Positions 13,901-22,424 of a DNA stretch of 32,367 bases are shown piece by piece (the stretch's first letter is position 1; each line of letters begins with the position of its first letter). The translations under genes and the position numbers were made by a program. Source of the stretch: Saccoglossus kowalevskii. Its lineage: Eukaryota > Hemichordata > Enteropneusta > Harrimaniidae. Where the stretch lies: assembly GCF_000003605.2 (NCBI RefSeq), contig NW_003131857.1:147706-180072 (forward strand). Direction: 5' to 3'. A model generated the notes under the pieces. The model was not told where the DNA came from and made no database searches. It saw only the letters and a program-made list of their open reading frames with translations.

Positions 13901-15307
13901 TTTCATCGAAGCTTTATAACATTTAAATGACAAACGAAGGTCCTTGAATGACGTCACAGGTCCGTTAATACTGTGAACGACTACGCGATGACGCTAAACA
14001 TTTCTCTAAATTTGCTGGTAGCATTAAAGCTAAATTAAACCACCGATTGTGGACCAGTGTAGTTGTGAAGTGTCGGGCTACTATGCTAGCAATGTAAATA
14101 CAACAAATCTGTCATAAGTCCGTCTTTGCTAAGGAAAGTAGTACCCTCGGCCGACTCATTTGGTGATTTCGCCTTTGCCCCAGTTGTGTGCTCTTTTCGG
14201 GTCGACATAATCGTTCATTATGGAGTTATTGTTACTGGCGTATATTATGTTATAATATACTATTAAAGCAACTTATTGACCGTAGTTGTTTGATATTACA
14301 CACATGCACTCAGTATGGATTTTTTATAGTACATACCAGATAGTCAGCGCGCATGCTTAAATACTGAAAAAAATACCTTAGGCGATAATTACTATACATT
14401 GTGACCATCATACTGAGTAATAATCGGAACCACGGTTATGTTAATGTTTGGGTTTTTAATGTGGATCTGCCATCATCATAACTAATTTCAATCGTAACTT
14501 TAGAAAACAATTTGAACGCTTTTTTGTTGATGTTAGCAACGTCGGCCATTTTGTCTGGATCTGCGTTTGTCGCAATAGTTAGGGAAAATGGCTGAAAAAT
14601 CGGAACGAATTGTGAGTTGTAGAAAAAGTGAGTTGTAGAAAATGTTCATGTTTTCAGTAGGGCGATCATAAGTCTGCGTCTGCTGATGTCCAACATGGCG
14701 ACGAAATTTTGTACCCCAAAAATGCATCTCGGAACGTTTCACAAGTTAATTTTGTACATTGAATTGGAATCTGTTTTTTTTTATGACAGAACTATAATAG
14801 CTTAACAATGTCAGTTTCATTTTCTCGAAGTTTGCAGACATTTTTCTCCCAAATCATTGATTTTTTCCCTGACCGCTGCCATTGGCAGTGTAAGAGACAC
14901 GGAAAGTTGGTGATTTCATAGTGCAGTTTTAATCTGAATATATGTTTTTTATTTCAGTGTTCATATTCATACCGAATCCTGATAATGCTCGTATGCACCT
15001 CCATGGTTAGCCCGTGCGTTTTGCACGGGCTGTCGTTTTAGACCCCTTAATAATCCGTGCTGAGAAGTTGTGTGCAAACGCAGCCAATTAAAGTCATGTT
15101 CAGTAATCACAATATTTGTTTACAGGGTTAAAACCTTTGTACGGTTAGGTCACTGAGAGCATCCATTGAACCTCAGACTACAATAGTATACTATCGCAGC
15201 ACGTACATTAGTTTATTTTGAGCGACATTTGTCAAGAAGATGGGCAGTCTGTTCTGAGTGTGTTGTGTCGTGGACTACGTACGGTTAGAAGGTATACTCA
15301 GTGATAC

Positions 15308-15405
<98 letters not shown>

Positions 15406-18400
15406 GTATACTACCTGAATAACTTGCCAATTACATTGGAAGTTTGTCAACAGCGAAAAACGCTTTGTCGCTGTGTATAATAAATAAAATAACGTTCGAA
15501 GGGCAGTATGACAAGCAGGAACATCAACTACAACAGTACAGTCTCTCTACGGCTATAAAAGGACTTTGACACAAGCACAGAGTCTGGAAAACGAGTCTAC
15601 TTTCCCGTTCGCCTGTAAGCTCACACCTGTGTATCTGCATATTGTACCAAAGACGAGAGAAGAGGCTCCTATTTTTGCTATCATGGGTGGAACCATTCGT
15701 TCATCTGCAGTTGTCTGTATAGTGTGGCAACATACGCGTAGTAGTCATTGGTGGCTCGATCGTTGGGCCCCGATGCGGTTACACGGTCGGAGCCATGTAT
15801 ATAGGGGTCCAATTCTATCAGAGATCGGCCCGAGGGTTCATTGGAGCCAAACTTGGCTCTAGCCGAACGCGTATACGCGGACCTTTTTTGCTGTCTCGAG
15901 CCACATGGTTCCGACAAATTGCTGTCGTGTAATACACGGCTTTAAAAGTTTCGTCCTGAGCGTATAGTGTCAATTTCTGTTATATGAAATGACATTAAAT
16001 CGCCACAGTCTTCGCGACGCATCGCGTTTGGTATGGGTCCCATGCGACGTACATGTGTAAACAATGATACATCACGTGATAGATAAACTGCGTTTTTACA
16101 TGCTGGTGTCTTTACCCCATAGTCTGATTCTCACCTTCGAGGCAATATGATCGTTCCCGTCATGCACATGAGTCGTGTCACTCTGACAAAACAAGGCTAG
16201 CTATATAAACGCTACGCTTGTCGATCTTGCGCGCTTTCGAATCTACGTGTACTGTAAAATAGTTTGTTTTAGCTAGAATAAATGTTTTGGTATGGAATTT
16301 ATTTTCTCTGATTTGAATGTAAAATATAGGGAAAACGGTATATTCCCCTGATTGTATTTTCACTGAATCACTTCCTCAGCGAAATAGCGAAAATAATTAA
16401 TTCCAAGCGTAAATAAAGTATTTTACAGTAAGCAATATATTACGCGCTTTGAACGCGTTGTATTGAACTCACATCGAACAGAGAAACAGTAGACAAGAAA
16501 GCGTGCCATTGTCATGTTCAATTACACTTCGTACTACCAGGCGGAACTTTGCTTGCACTACTCGGACGTCCTTAGTTTTATACACAATGTACGTTGTAAT
16601 GACTCCCCAGTATGGTATTGCTTTTAAACGCAAATCAAGTGGCGTACTCACCTGAATGGAGTTCTGTAAAGGGGTAGTCTCCCCCATAGTATCCGGTCAA
16701 CTTCTTTAGATGTTCACTAATTTCATAGAATTTAATTTTCAGTTTGGTATTCACACCTCCTCGATTTTACGTCTAGATTTAGATTTGAGTCAGTGGGCGT
16801 GACAGGTGTATACAACTGTAGTTATATGGAACAATGCGGCCACTGTTTAGAGCAAGTCTCTGTTTTTATACGAGCCCTGTCGTTAATACCAGTCTTCGCG
16901 GGATTGTTCGTGGATGTATGGAACTGTGGCGAATGGGGCAACTACCGCTGCACAGGTTGTCGTACTCGCAAACGTGGGTCTCACGTTCAATTAATAACAG
17001 AGTATTGTTGACAGACAGACAGACAAACAAACAGACAGACATACCCAACGCATAAATCGCCGATTTCCGTTAAATCATAGCTCATATCTGATCACAAATG
17101 TAGCCGTAGAGCTGCGTACGACGTGGTCACCCCGGTGCAGTGTAACAATGCATCGATTGATTTACTACACCATCGCCTCTCACCGTGGCTACACGTAGAA
17201 AATATTCATTGAGTATACACACACGTGACGTCATACCATACCGGCATATTTATATCCACGAAACAATGTCACGGGTGACTAATTTATTATTAGCTTCCAT
17301 CTGGGTTATTTGTGTGATATAGGACGGTTTTCTTTGTTGAAAACTTACGCAGGGAGAACAGGTCACGTCTGTCTTCGTCGGTGCAGATCATCGTTCTCGT
17401 TTCTCCTAGTACTATAAAATGACTAATTTTGACTAGGTTTAAATTTCACTGATTTGCCATTTCAGGCATTTTCTGTGGGCTTTTAAATTAACGGTCTTAT
17501 CATTTAGATAATGTGTTTTATGCTAAATTTGACATATTCACTGGGTTTTAATTTAGCGCATTTTCCAGTCAGCAAAATAAGCAAAATTAAAATCCAGCCT
17601 GAGTGAATAATTAACCCCTTTACTGACAGTATCTAGATTATTTCAATTTTGTCGATTACATAACCTGCAGCACGTAAGTAAAACTAAAATACGTACAATA
17701 TTGTGTACGCGTACTTTTGCGTATTTGGATTTTCATCAGTCGTGTAATTGTAATAATTGTATTGTTAAATTCAAGTATCGTTATGAGAAGATCAGATTTG
17801 ACATCGCTATATATAATTTTCATAAATGAGTAAAATTTATTTTATTTTATTTTATTTTATTTTATTTTAGTTAATTTTAGTTAATTTTAGTTTAGTTTAG
17901 TTTAGTTTAGTTTAGTTTAGTTTAGTTTAGTTATAACGCTTAATTTTGTTGGTAGTGGTTTTGTTTTGATGTGAAATGTTATTATACGGACAAATTCTGA
18001 TATTGAAATCCCCCTAACCTAATTAACGGTTGTCAAGTGGAGGGAATGATAAAATAATAATGCAAAACACTGCGATAAAGACTTTACGTTTTTGACATTA
18101 TGAAATTCTTTCGTTTTTGTGATACCCCCCCCAATGATTTTAACAAGACATTTCAGAAATAATTGATAACGTAATGTATGCACCATAAATAAATCAAAAC
18201 ACGTAGTAGACTGGCCCAGTCGTAGTGACAGTTTTATGAATCTTTTATTTTTCCTAAAGTTTGGTCCAACGCGAAATTACCACAGAGGAAGTACCCCTAT
18301 TTTTGTTTTTGCGGACATGCGAACTTCGAAATGAATACTCCTTTCTCAGTGACATTCAGAACGCACATATGCGTATCCTTCGAACAGCCAAGTGGCCCGC

Positions 18401-18485
18401 GCATCAACTTCATGTATGAACTTACGTTGCCAGTTTGCGCGAGTTGACGGGTTCCAAAACTTGAACCTGAATCATTATTCGGCAT
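102..18485 (-). CDS. Gene A: NSS/SLC6-type sodium-coupled transporter, 3' end beyond the window
   Basis: Paralogue of gene B, predicted Na+-coupled LeuT-fold symporter with unknown substrate. Exons (minus strand): 18485-18426 (candidate start), 9723-9570, 6660-6477, 4826-4712, 3949-3748, 2325-2163, 1506-1378, 238-102; the chain then leaves the window after TM8, in phase 1. This gives 381 residues of an expected 550 or so. Exons b-g match gene B in length and phase exactly. Marks: acidic N terminus, GNIWRFP in TM1, SIPMLVIEY and GRY in TM2, YYAV in TM3, FDTGAGWG in TM6, NTGLTFIW in EL4. TM8 is unusual: the small-residue motif AGLSS of gene B is ALLST here, followed by Glu. Introns are much longer than in gene B, loaded with repeats. 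No frameshift or stop breaks the exons, so it looks functional. The start exon is a prediction from start codon, phase and a perfect donor only. Confidence 0.85.
794..965 (+). mobile_element. TTAA-ended MITE, family 1 copy 1
   Basis: Bounded by TTAA on both sides. Ends are imperfect inverted repeats: TTAAAGTGAGGGAGTCGTCA on the left; the right end read in reverse is TTAAAG, a G run, then GTCGTCACC. 172 bp, no coding capacity. A C run of about 15 lies near the right end. It lies in gene A intron f-g. Confidence 0.75.
794..1110 (+). repeat. About 300-bp dispersed repeat containing MITE copy 1
   Basis: Homology with 29706-30001 (reverse strand) runs past the MITE: shared stretches include aattctggtcaagagcacac, aactcggctacatacgtct-like and caacgcatt...aaatagtgttgaa. 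So the repeated unit is larger than the TTAA-to-TTAA piece. Confidence 0.7.
1378..1506 (-). CDS. Gene A exon f: TM7 and EL4
   Basis: Acceptor tcgtctgtttgcag, donor ATATG|GTAAGA. Encodes SLMSAMMTFATVFAVE, NKTEIVDILQNSGPAN and TGLTFIW. 129 bases, phase 2 to 2. A MITE ends 38 bases upstream of the acceptor (1545-1669). Confidence 0.92.
1545..1669 (+). mobile_element. TTAA-ended MITE, family 1 copy 2
   Basis: TTAAGGCGGGAAATCGTCAT at the left and CAGGTGACGACTCTCTCGCT TTAA at the right, with shared interior (taagcctttgtgttttagcg). 125 bp, an internally shortened relative of copy 1. It lies in gene A intron e-f close to the acceptor of exon f. Confidence 0.75.
2163..2325 (-). CDS. Gene A exon e: TM6 with substrate-site motif
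   Basis: Acceptor tgtttactatag, donor ATAAG|GTAATT. Encodes ELLADPQLWIDAASQ, NAFDTGAGWGLMTSYAAF and IIPSFNNLIR. It keeps the FDTGAGWG form expected for the branch. 163 bases, phase 1 to 2. Confidence 0.93.
3051..3070. repeat. Perfect 20-bp palindrome
   Basis: tacagtttaattaaactgta equals its own reverse complement. It is in gene A intron d-e, in AT-rich sequence. No function assigned. Confidence 0.8.
3655..3742 (+). mobile_element. TTAA-ended MITE, family 1 copy 4, at splice donor
   Basis: Left TTAAAG, interior acctttacgtgtttagcatg and gactcaattcccgcgcgtgc, right gacgaccccctccacgTTAA. 88 bp, shortest copy, lacking the left inverted arm. Its right TTAA is bases +6 to +9 of gene A intron d-e. 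Confidence 0.65.
3748..3949 (-). CDS. Gene A exon d: TM4 and TM5
   Basis: Acceptor gtctcttccacag, donor TGGG|GTAAGTT. Encodes ETVWALLPQAIAIILAGLAV, IERVNS, VPIFLLLLLFTFIWAMTL and FSPDWG. 202 bases, phase 0 to 1. A TTAA-ended MITE (3655-3742) begins at intron position +6, leaving only GTAAG of the donor as original sequence before the TTAA. Confidence 0.94.
4220..4365 (+). mobile_element. Possible hAT-like MITE remnant
   Basis: The stretch cagggccgtagccatcgggg followed by gctgccctccctaatttt resembles the CAGGGCCGTAGCC start common to animal hAT-type miniature elements (from memory). A matching right end was not found, so the right border is a guess. Confidence 0.35.
4712..4826 (-). CDS. Gene A exon c: TM3
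   Basis: Acceptor tctctctgcttag, donor GTTGGG|GTAGGT. Encodes CYYAVLCAWCFYYLCYCTV and an outer loop with PTTEEESLDIF. The helix is rich in Cys. 115 bases, phase 2 to 0, as in gene B. Confidence 0.91.
6152..6172. repeat. T homopolymer
   Basis: Run of 21 T in gene A intron b-c. Confidence 0.9.
6477..6660 (-). CDS. Gene A exon b: TM1b to start of TM3
   Basis: Acceptor ttgctttacag, donor ATTGC|GTGAGT. Encodes GSLQFILAWLLFLFIWSIP, MLVIEYASGRY, a loop with three nearby Ser/Lys residues and IWLGGWIAAVSTAIA. 184 bases, phase 1 to 2. Confidence 0.94.
6813..9529. repeat. 2.7-kb 32/36-bp minisatellite with higher-order structure
   Basis: About 80 head-to-tail units. The basic unit is 32 bp (cacatgaatacaagtctgac followed by atttacagtctc). 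A 36-bp form carries four extra bases (aatacaATGAagtctgac) and clusters at about 7074-7300, 9010-9250 and 9308-9530. Subtypes end in gtctcc, gtcacc, gtgttc or gtgtcc. Order of subtypes repeats: tccgaccttt occurs at 7361 and 7941 (580 apart), while tctggc occurs at 7649 and 8165 (516 apart), a difference of two 32-bp units. The array fills gene A intron a-b and begins 40 bases from the donor of exon a. ORFs within it are periodicity artefacts. Confidence 0.95.
9570..9723 (-). CDS. Gene A exon a: acidic N terminus and TM1
   Basis: Acceptor gttcttctaccag, donor AACG|GTGAGT. Encodes VDDNTDDDDSGPKRGNF, then RFGMVVSCMGCMVGAGNIW and RFPRIAANNSGD. 154 bases, phase 0 to 1. The 32/36-bp minisatellite begins only 40 bases into the following intron. 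Confidence 0.93.
9724..10409. other. Non-coding stretch upstream of gene A exon a
   Basis: Presumed gene A intron 1. AT-rich with A/T tracts near 9737-9785; no coding or repeat signal recognised. Confidence 0.5.
10410..10482 (+). repeat. tRNA-like head, possible SINE
   Basis: An A-box-like tagcatagtag at 10417-10427 and a B-box-like ggttcaaata at 10463-10472 are spaced as in tRNA promoters. Between them tctat-cggatcg-ataga forms a 5-bp stem with 7-base loop. The T stem does not pair well and the acceptor stem is absent, so a tRNA-derived SINE or relic is more likely than a working tRNA gene. Confidence 0.35.
10851..10877. repeat. Perfect hairpin beside (TA)n tract
   Basis: gctatatatac / gtatatatagc arms of 11 bp with loop aacat, followed by a TA microsatellite to about 10912. 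Confidence 0.8.
10886..10912. repeat. (TA)n microsatellite
   Basis: Alternating TA run of about 27 bases after the hairpin. Confidence 0.9.
10985..12420 (-). pseudogene. Broken non-LTR retrotransposon reverse transcriptase
   Basis: Minus-strand remains of a LINE RT in order. About 12399-11842: thumb-to-finger part with FWKEVTKSYD, ESSLNS, MPLGKSSGL and LPWAMMEVVIAPLFKNK. About 11800-11735: VCFLDAFKAFDRVNHWTLF (Asp of motif A). After a repeat insertion, 11610-11400: VSNGVRQRGVMSPALFNIYM and CGCLIGDKVINNLRYAGD, where the catalytic YADD is YAGD. About 11370-11165: YNSNKSKSMHL and VDFVDQFNYPEHKITRDL. About 11160-10985: KLVLFKTFCSSLYCCQLWC. At least one in-frame TGA, several frameshifts and a deletion show it is dead. 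The 5' part (endonuclease) and 3' end are missing. Clade is probably RTE/CR1-like, uncertain. Confidence 0.85.
11613..11738. mobile_element. Short interspersed repeat inside the dead RT, copy 1
   Basis: Matches 20874-20997 in the same orientation: both carry ctcgggggcggacatccggg, cattttc, gcggtgaaaa-like, ggaaaacggtact and cccctgaacact. It splits the RT after HWTLF. Ends show a weak inverted tcNgggg motif, suggesting a non-autonomous DNA element of about 125 bp. Confidence 0.7.
12566..12613. repeat. 13-bp tandem repeat
   Basis: Unit ttataaatttaaa repeated nearly four times, AT-only. Confidence 0.85.
12614..13463. other. Non-coding stretch, nothing recognised
   Basis: Presumed gene A intron 1; only short ORFs in all frames, no family recognised. 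Confidence 0.45.
13464..13572 (+). mobile_element. TTAA-ended MITE, family 2 copy
   Basis: Shares aaacctcatacatgtgattt, ggattgtgggaaatcaatgt, ttatcaacacagatg and the end cgcgacgactaccgccctTTAA with the reverse strand of 22813-22920. The terminal 40 bases also match 23090-23133 and resemble the family 1 end (gcgcNtgcgc...cgac...TTAA). Confidence 0.65.
13573..15008. other. Non-coding stretch, nothing recognised
   Basis: Presumed gene A intron 1. Short ORFs only; no clear repeat or RNA gene found by eye. Confidence 0.4.
15009..15031. repeat. GC-rich hairpin
   Basis: agcccgtgc / gcacgggct arms of 9 bp with a gtttt loop. It stands out from the AT-rich surroundings. It does not match the histone 3' stem-loop consensus; probably a repeat-element feature. 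Confidence 0.75.
15311..15410. repeat. (AT)n microsatellite of about 100 bp
   Basis: Uninterrupted AT alternation from 15311 to 15396, then tatatatatgtat. Prone to length error in assembly. Confidence 0.95.
15411..17005. other. Non-coding stretch, nothing recognised
   Basis: Presumed gene A intron 1. Overlapping short ORFs on both strands near 15566-15917 have no recognisable motif. The stretch tgaactcacatcgaaca at about 16463 resembles one near 6420, a possible minor shared repeat. Confidence 0.4.
17009..17042. repeat. (GACA)n-like short tandem repeat
   Basis: gacagacagacagacaaaca followed by aacagacagacata. Confidence 0.9.
17836..17931. repeat. (TTTTA)n then (TTTAG)n pentanucleotide repeats
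   Basis: About seven TTTTA units pass into ttaattttag twice and then eight or so TTTAG units, a microsatellite that changed unit by point mutation. Confidence 0.92.
18426..18485 (-). CDS. Gene A candidate exon 1 (start codon)
   Basis: ATG at 18485 opens 20 codons (MPNNDSGSSFGTRQLA... ending QTGN) ending at AAC|GTAAGT, a near-perfect donor in the required phase 0. A three-codon upstream ORF (ATGGCCGAATAA) starts 16 bases before. The intron to exon a would be 8.7 kb, long but full of inserted repeats. There is no homology support. Confidence 0.45.
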
Positions 18486-18660
18486 AATTATTCGGCCATG
18501 TTTTGATACCCGCAGTTACACGCCAGTCTGGCATGGGGTACATGCTACTTTTTTGGCCGATAGAGAGCGTACTCATCATAGGGAAAGCGCCCGAGCCACG
18601 TGACTCAAATATTATCACTGCTTGTCTACTCCGAGATTACACTGTGTATGTAGATTTAGA
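18486..18660 (-). promoter_or_regulatory. Candidate upstream region of gene A
   Basis: Immediately 5' of the candidate start exon. An E-box palindrome CACGTG directly abuts an AP-1-like TGACTCA at about 18598-18608 (gccacgtgactcaaat). No clear TATA box. Depends on exon 1 being right. Confidence 0.25.
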
Positions 18661-18760
18661 ATACTACCAGTAGTATCTAAATTTGACCATATTTGCTGTA
18701 AACAAACAGTGTGGGTCTATCTCCGCTGTTGACCGTGACTTGACGTTTTAATGCACTATT

Positions 18761-18803
18761 ATTGTCAGGTGTCAATTCTAGACGCTGAGTGTCACCTGAC
18801 AAT
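18761..18803. repeat. Inverted repeat with 21-base loop
   Basis: attgtcaggtg (18761-18771) and cacctgacaat (18793-18803) pair perfectly. It is about 280 bases upstream of the candidate gene A start. Confidence 0.75.
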
Positions 18804-19590
18804 TTTACAGGTATCGGCATGTAGTACATTTTGCCATTATATCAATCATATTCTATGTTTGGTACTACGTGGCATACCATGTTCCCATTTTAATGACATT
18901 TTCAGAATTCGTTGCACCAGTCAGTGAGTTTGCTCTACCCCAATTGAATAAATACACTCTCAAGTATCATTGAACAGGTGATCTTCCTTTTTTTTTGGTT
19001 TTTAAAATCCTGTCAACAACATCTCACTAGCTAGTGTCATGATGAATTTCAAAATTTAGAACTCATTTTCCATTTAATTATCTAATTTTAATTATCGATA
19101 CATAAGATGGACAGTACTAACTAACGACAGAAGGCAGAGAAATGTTGCTAGCTTAGGGGGAGTTTGAACAAGCTTATCACATCGAAGTGCTCATATTCGT
19201 AGTTGACCTATGACCTCTATATGTGACGTCCAATTTCACCTTACCTGTGATACCAGCAATGGAGTTGACTTTTCAGGGAAATTCTTCATTTCAGACTCGG
19301 TCCTATCGATTGAATACGGTCATGACGAAATCCAGTTTAGATTTGACGTCGGCGTATAACATGTGAGAAGTTTTTTGCTGTTTCATCGTGATAAAAATCA
19401 CGTGCATGTGAAACAAAACTGAACTTTATTCAATTGGTTGGTTGACTGATGGTAATGGTGAAACCTTAGAAGGTAGTCACCGATGAAACTTGTTGCCACT
19501 GTGACGGCAAAAGGTGAACAGTCATCACAACACGGAATCTGTGAGTGGAACTTGAAGCTGCAGATCCGGTTTCGACCTGGAGCCTAGCTA
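18804..19590. other. Intergenic stretch
   Basis: No coding signal. A loose inverted repeat sits at 19379-19413 (tgtttcatcgtgat ... atcacgtgcatgtgaaaca). Confidence 0.4.
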
Positions 19591-19591
19591 T

Positions 19592-20600
19592 TTGACACCG
19601 GGCCTCGGACACGTGGAAACATACTGCAAACAATGGAAACTAGATATCAATGTGTCAAAATCAAAAATTATCATTTTTAACAAGCAAGGTAAAATACTAA
19701 GTAAGTTCAGATTTCAAATTAATAGCCAAAAATTGGAAAACGTCTCATCATACTCCTACCTTGGTGTTAAAATCAATGCTACTGGTAAACTGAACAGAGC
19801 TCAAGAAGACCTTAGTCACAGAGCAATGAAGGCACTTTTTAAACTAAAACAATTACTCTATGCAGACCCAATATCCCAATCAAAACACATCTGANNNNNN
19901 NNNNNNNNNNNNNNNNNNNNNNNNNNNNNNNNNNNNNNNNNNNNNNNNNNNNNNNNNNNNNNNNNNNNNNNNNNNNNNNNNNNNNNNNNNNNNNNNNNNN
20001 NNNNNNNNNNNNNNNNNNNNNNNNNNNNNNNNNNNNNNNNNNNNNNNNNNNNNNNNNNNNNNNNNNNNNNNNNNNNNNNNNNNNNNNNNNNNNNNNNNNN
20101 NNNNNNNNNNNNNNNNNNNNNNNNNNNNNNNNNNNNNNNNNNNNNNNNNNNNNNNNNNNNNNNNNNNNNNNNNNNNNNNNNNNNNNNNNNNNNNNNNNNN
20201 NNNNNNNNNNNNNNNNNNNNNNNNNNNNNNNNNNNNNNNNNNNNNNNNNNNNNNNNNNNNNNNNNNNNNNNNNNNNNNNNNNNNNNNNNNNNNNNNNNNN
20301 NNNNNNNNNNCACTTCTCAATAACAAAAATTCTGAAACCGTCCAAGCAATTGCCAAGTTTATCAGCGACTGTTTCACTAAAAGAGAGAATTTCATGAAAA
20401 GCAATTTACCAGCTGCCTCAAAATAACACCAAAAAATATTTATATAATAATATTTTCACAGTATTACTATTTATTTCTTTTTTATTATTATTATTACTTA
20501 TGTATTTTATTGTTCCTTATATCCTTATTGTATTCTAATCTAGATCCCAGAAGGGATACGATATCAATAAAGGTTGTTACATACACGTACAGCTTTGTAT
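19592..20600 (+). pseudogene. 3' fragment of a non-LTR retrotransposon ORF, with assembly gap
   Basis: Plus-strand RT C-terminal region: VETYCKQWKLDINVSKSK, FNKQGK, then SYSYLGVKI and an AMKALFKLKQ helix, typical of Jockey/CR1/RTE-type RT just after the YADD motif. The 416-base N gap follows. The frame reopens at 20311 with AIAKFISDCFTKRENFM and a stop at 20424, then an AT-rich 3' region ending near AATAAA (20566-20571). The 5' end is truncated; there is no ATG at the start of the open frame. Confidence 0.75.
19895..20310. other. Assembly gap (N run)
   Basis: 416 undetermined bases inside the LINE fragment; length may be an estimate. No gene can be called across it. Confidence 1.
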
Positions 20601-20873
20601 GTGACTCCACCGAAACCTCAGACGTTTGAACACAATCTATACTCACACATATACTACAGTACAATTTTTTTTATAATACATGTGTATGTCCAGTTTATAT
20701 CAAAGTAAATCCCATTTGGCTGGTAGACGTGTTTATGTTTTTCATGGTGCTCTTCAGTTGAGGTGATAGATTTTTTTAGATTTAGAGTTTGTTCGTCACC
20801 AGGGAAGTGAGGGCCATTGTCTAGGTTGAATTTGGGTATATGGTGCTTGGCTTTAAGAGTACTTTTTGGGAAT

Positions 20874-20997
20874 CGTATCCTCGGGGGCGGACATCCGGGC
20901 ATTTTCTACCGCCTGGCAACCCTCGCGGTGAAAACAAAGATAAAAAACTCGCAGAAAACGGTACTTTGCGATGGTTGTTGAGAGTCCCCTGAACACT
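20874..20997. mobile_element. Short interspersed repeat, copy 2
   Basis: Second copy of the element at 11613-11738, with the same ends (cctcgggggcggac ... gagtcccctgaacact). It differs by several substitutions and a small indel. Confidence 0.7.
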
Positions 20998-21796
20998 GTA
21001 ACAAGATTAGCCCTACGTGTGTAACATATATGAATTTGGTTGTTCAGGATTACTTCAAAGTTGAGTTTGTGTTGTTTTCTCGAATTTTCACCGGCTCCAC
21101 CGGCGTTCCACAGCAGCGCACACAACGCTCATAGAAATACGTGGTACAGTGATGCGCGTCTTAGCAACGTAGAATGTCCGTGACGTAGCTCCGCCCCGAG
21201 GATATGCGATATTCTAGTGGTATTCAATAATCGTTGTAAGTCGTTTTTATTTTATATAACATGACGCACACTCAGAGTTCCTGTGCCTATTCGTGCGTCA
21301 GCACCGAGTGGTAAGCCGTCGCTCGCCACTCACGACTGTCCGATCCTTATCCAACTTACTAATGTTTCTTCGTTAACCTTGTGGTGTTGTATTCTGGGAT
21401 ATAACTACGCCCTCTTGCGTAATCATGTGAAATGTTGTGCGCCCGCAGCGACTGAAGTGAATACAACTTGGATATCAATCACTCCTGCGATTGCTCATCG
21501 GGCCAGAGGGCCTATTTTCATATACTTTTAGAGTCATCTCAGACGGGTAACAAGGCAACAGTTCTGTATTGTTAAATTCACATGAATGATACATTGTAAT
21601 AAGATAAGTTAATATTAAAATCAGTCATTTAGATAATTATAATGTACCTAGAAAAAGTAGACATCATCGTGACAAAGTATTTTCAATATTTTTTACTTAT
21701 TTCAAACAAAAAATGGAACTCGTAATCCTAAATCCTAAAAAAAAGTAAGTCCTGGGAACACCGGGGTACTCCCAATAGTAGGCAATACATTGCCAC
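20998..21796. other. Intergenic stretch
   Basis: No convincing coding signal; short ORFs only. Confidence 0.4.
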
Positions 21797-21932
21797 AAAA
21801 TCTGCATTCATTTTTTTTTTAAACTTTTTTTTTTAATTTTAGGATACAAATACATGAATTAACAAAATCTGCATTCATTTTTTTTTTAAACTTTTTTTTT
21901 TAACAAATACATGAATTAACAAAATCTTAATT
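21797..21932. repeat. About 70-bp tandem duplication with T tracts
   Basis: aaaatctgcattcattttt and the following T/AAAC/T tract occur at 21797 and again at 21868; acaaatacatgaattaacaa follows each. Confidence 0.8.
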
Positions 21933-21969
21933 TAGCTAAAATGTCAACAATCTCATTGTGAGAATATAC

Positions 21970-21975
21970 TTTATT
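21970..21975 (-). terminator. Possible poly(A) signal of gene B
   Basis: AATAAA on the minus strand, about 450 bases after the gene B stop. It is the nearest canonical hexamer I found; weak evidence. Confidence 0.25.
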
Positions 21976-22138
21976 CTAAATTAGCGACATCTTGAATTAG
22001 CGAAATTACAAATTAGCTAAATTATCCAAAATGACATGCTAGGTAAAAAGACGTGTTTTACAGTATCTATGATACATTTATCGTTAACGATAAAAAAATA
22101 TCGATGATGGGCTCGTCAAATTAGTACCTTCAACTACG

Positions 22139-22271
22139 GAGGCCCAGTAACTATAAACAACTGGGCGCCGAACTGAGTACTGTGTCTACAAAAATAGCAT
22201 ATTTTTTACACTAGACATCAGCCGATTCCTAACGCCCAGGCGTACAGTTGATTATAGTTACTGGTCTCCCT
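22139..22271. mobile_element. MITE with terminal inverted repeats, 3' of gene B
   Basis: Left ggaggcccagtaactataaa and, read in reverse, right gggagaccagtaactataat; arms of about 27 bp. Possible caact duplication outside (22131-22135 and near 22278). It would lie in the gene B 3' UTR if the AATAAA at 21975 is used. Confidence 0.7.
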
Positions 22272-22424
22272 TTGCTCCAACTGAAGAAAATATAACAGCA
22301 TACGGCCTCAAACTAAAATAATGAACATGACCCAATTTATAATTCATTCGCAATATATACGAAACAGAAAAATAATTTTTCAACTAGTCTGGATGATGTT
22401 AATGTGAGTGTGTTATCGTTCCTT

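Noticed and set aside
15009-15031. Histone mRNA 3' stem-loop
   Set aside because: Stem and loop sequence do not match the histone consensus and no histone ORF is nearby.
15566-15917. Overlapping ORFs on both strands near 15.6-15.9 kb
   Set aside because: No recognisable motif, no splice context and no hydrophobic or repeat pattern.
17871-17931. Telomere-like repeat
   Set aside because: The unit is TTTAG, not TTAGGG or TTAGG, and grades into TTTTA; a simple microsatellite.
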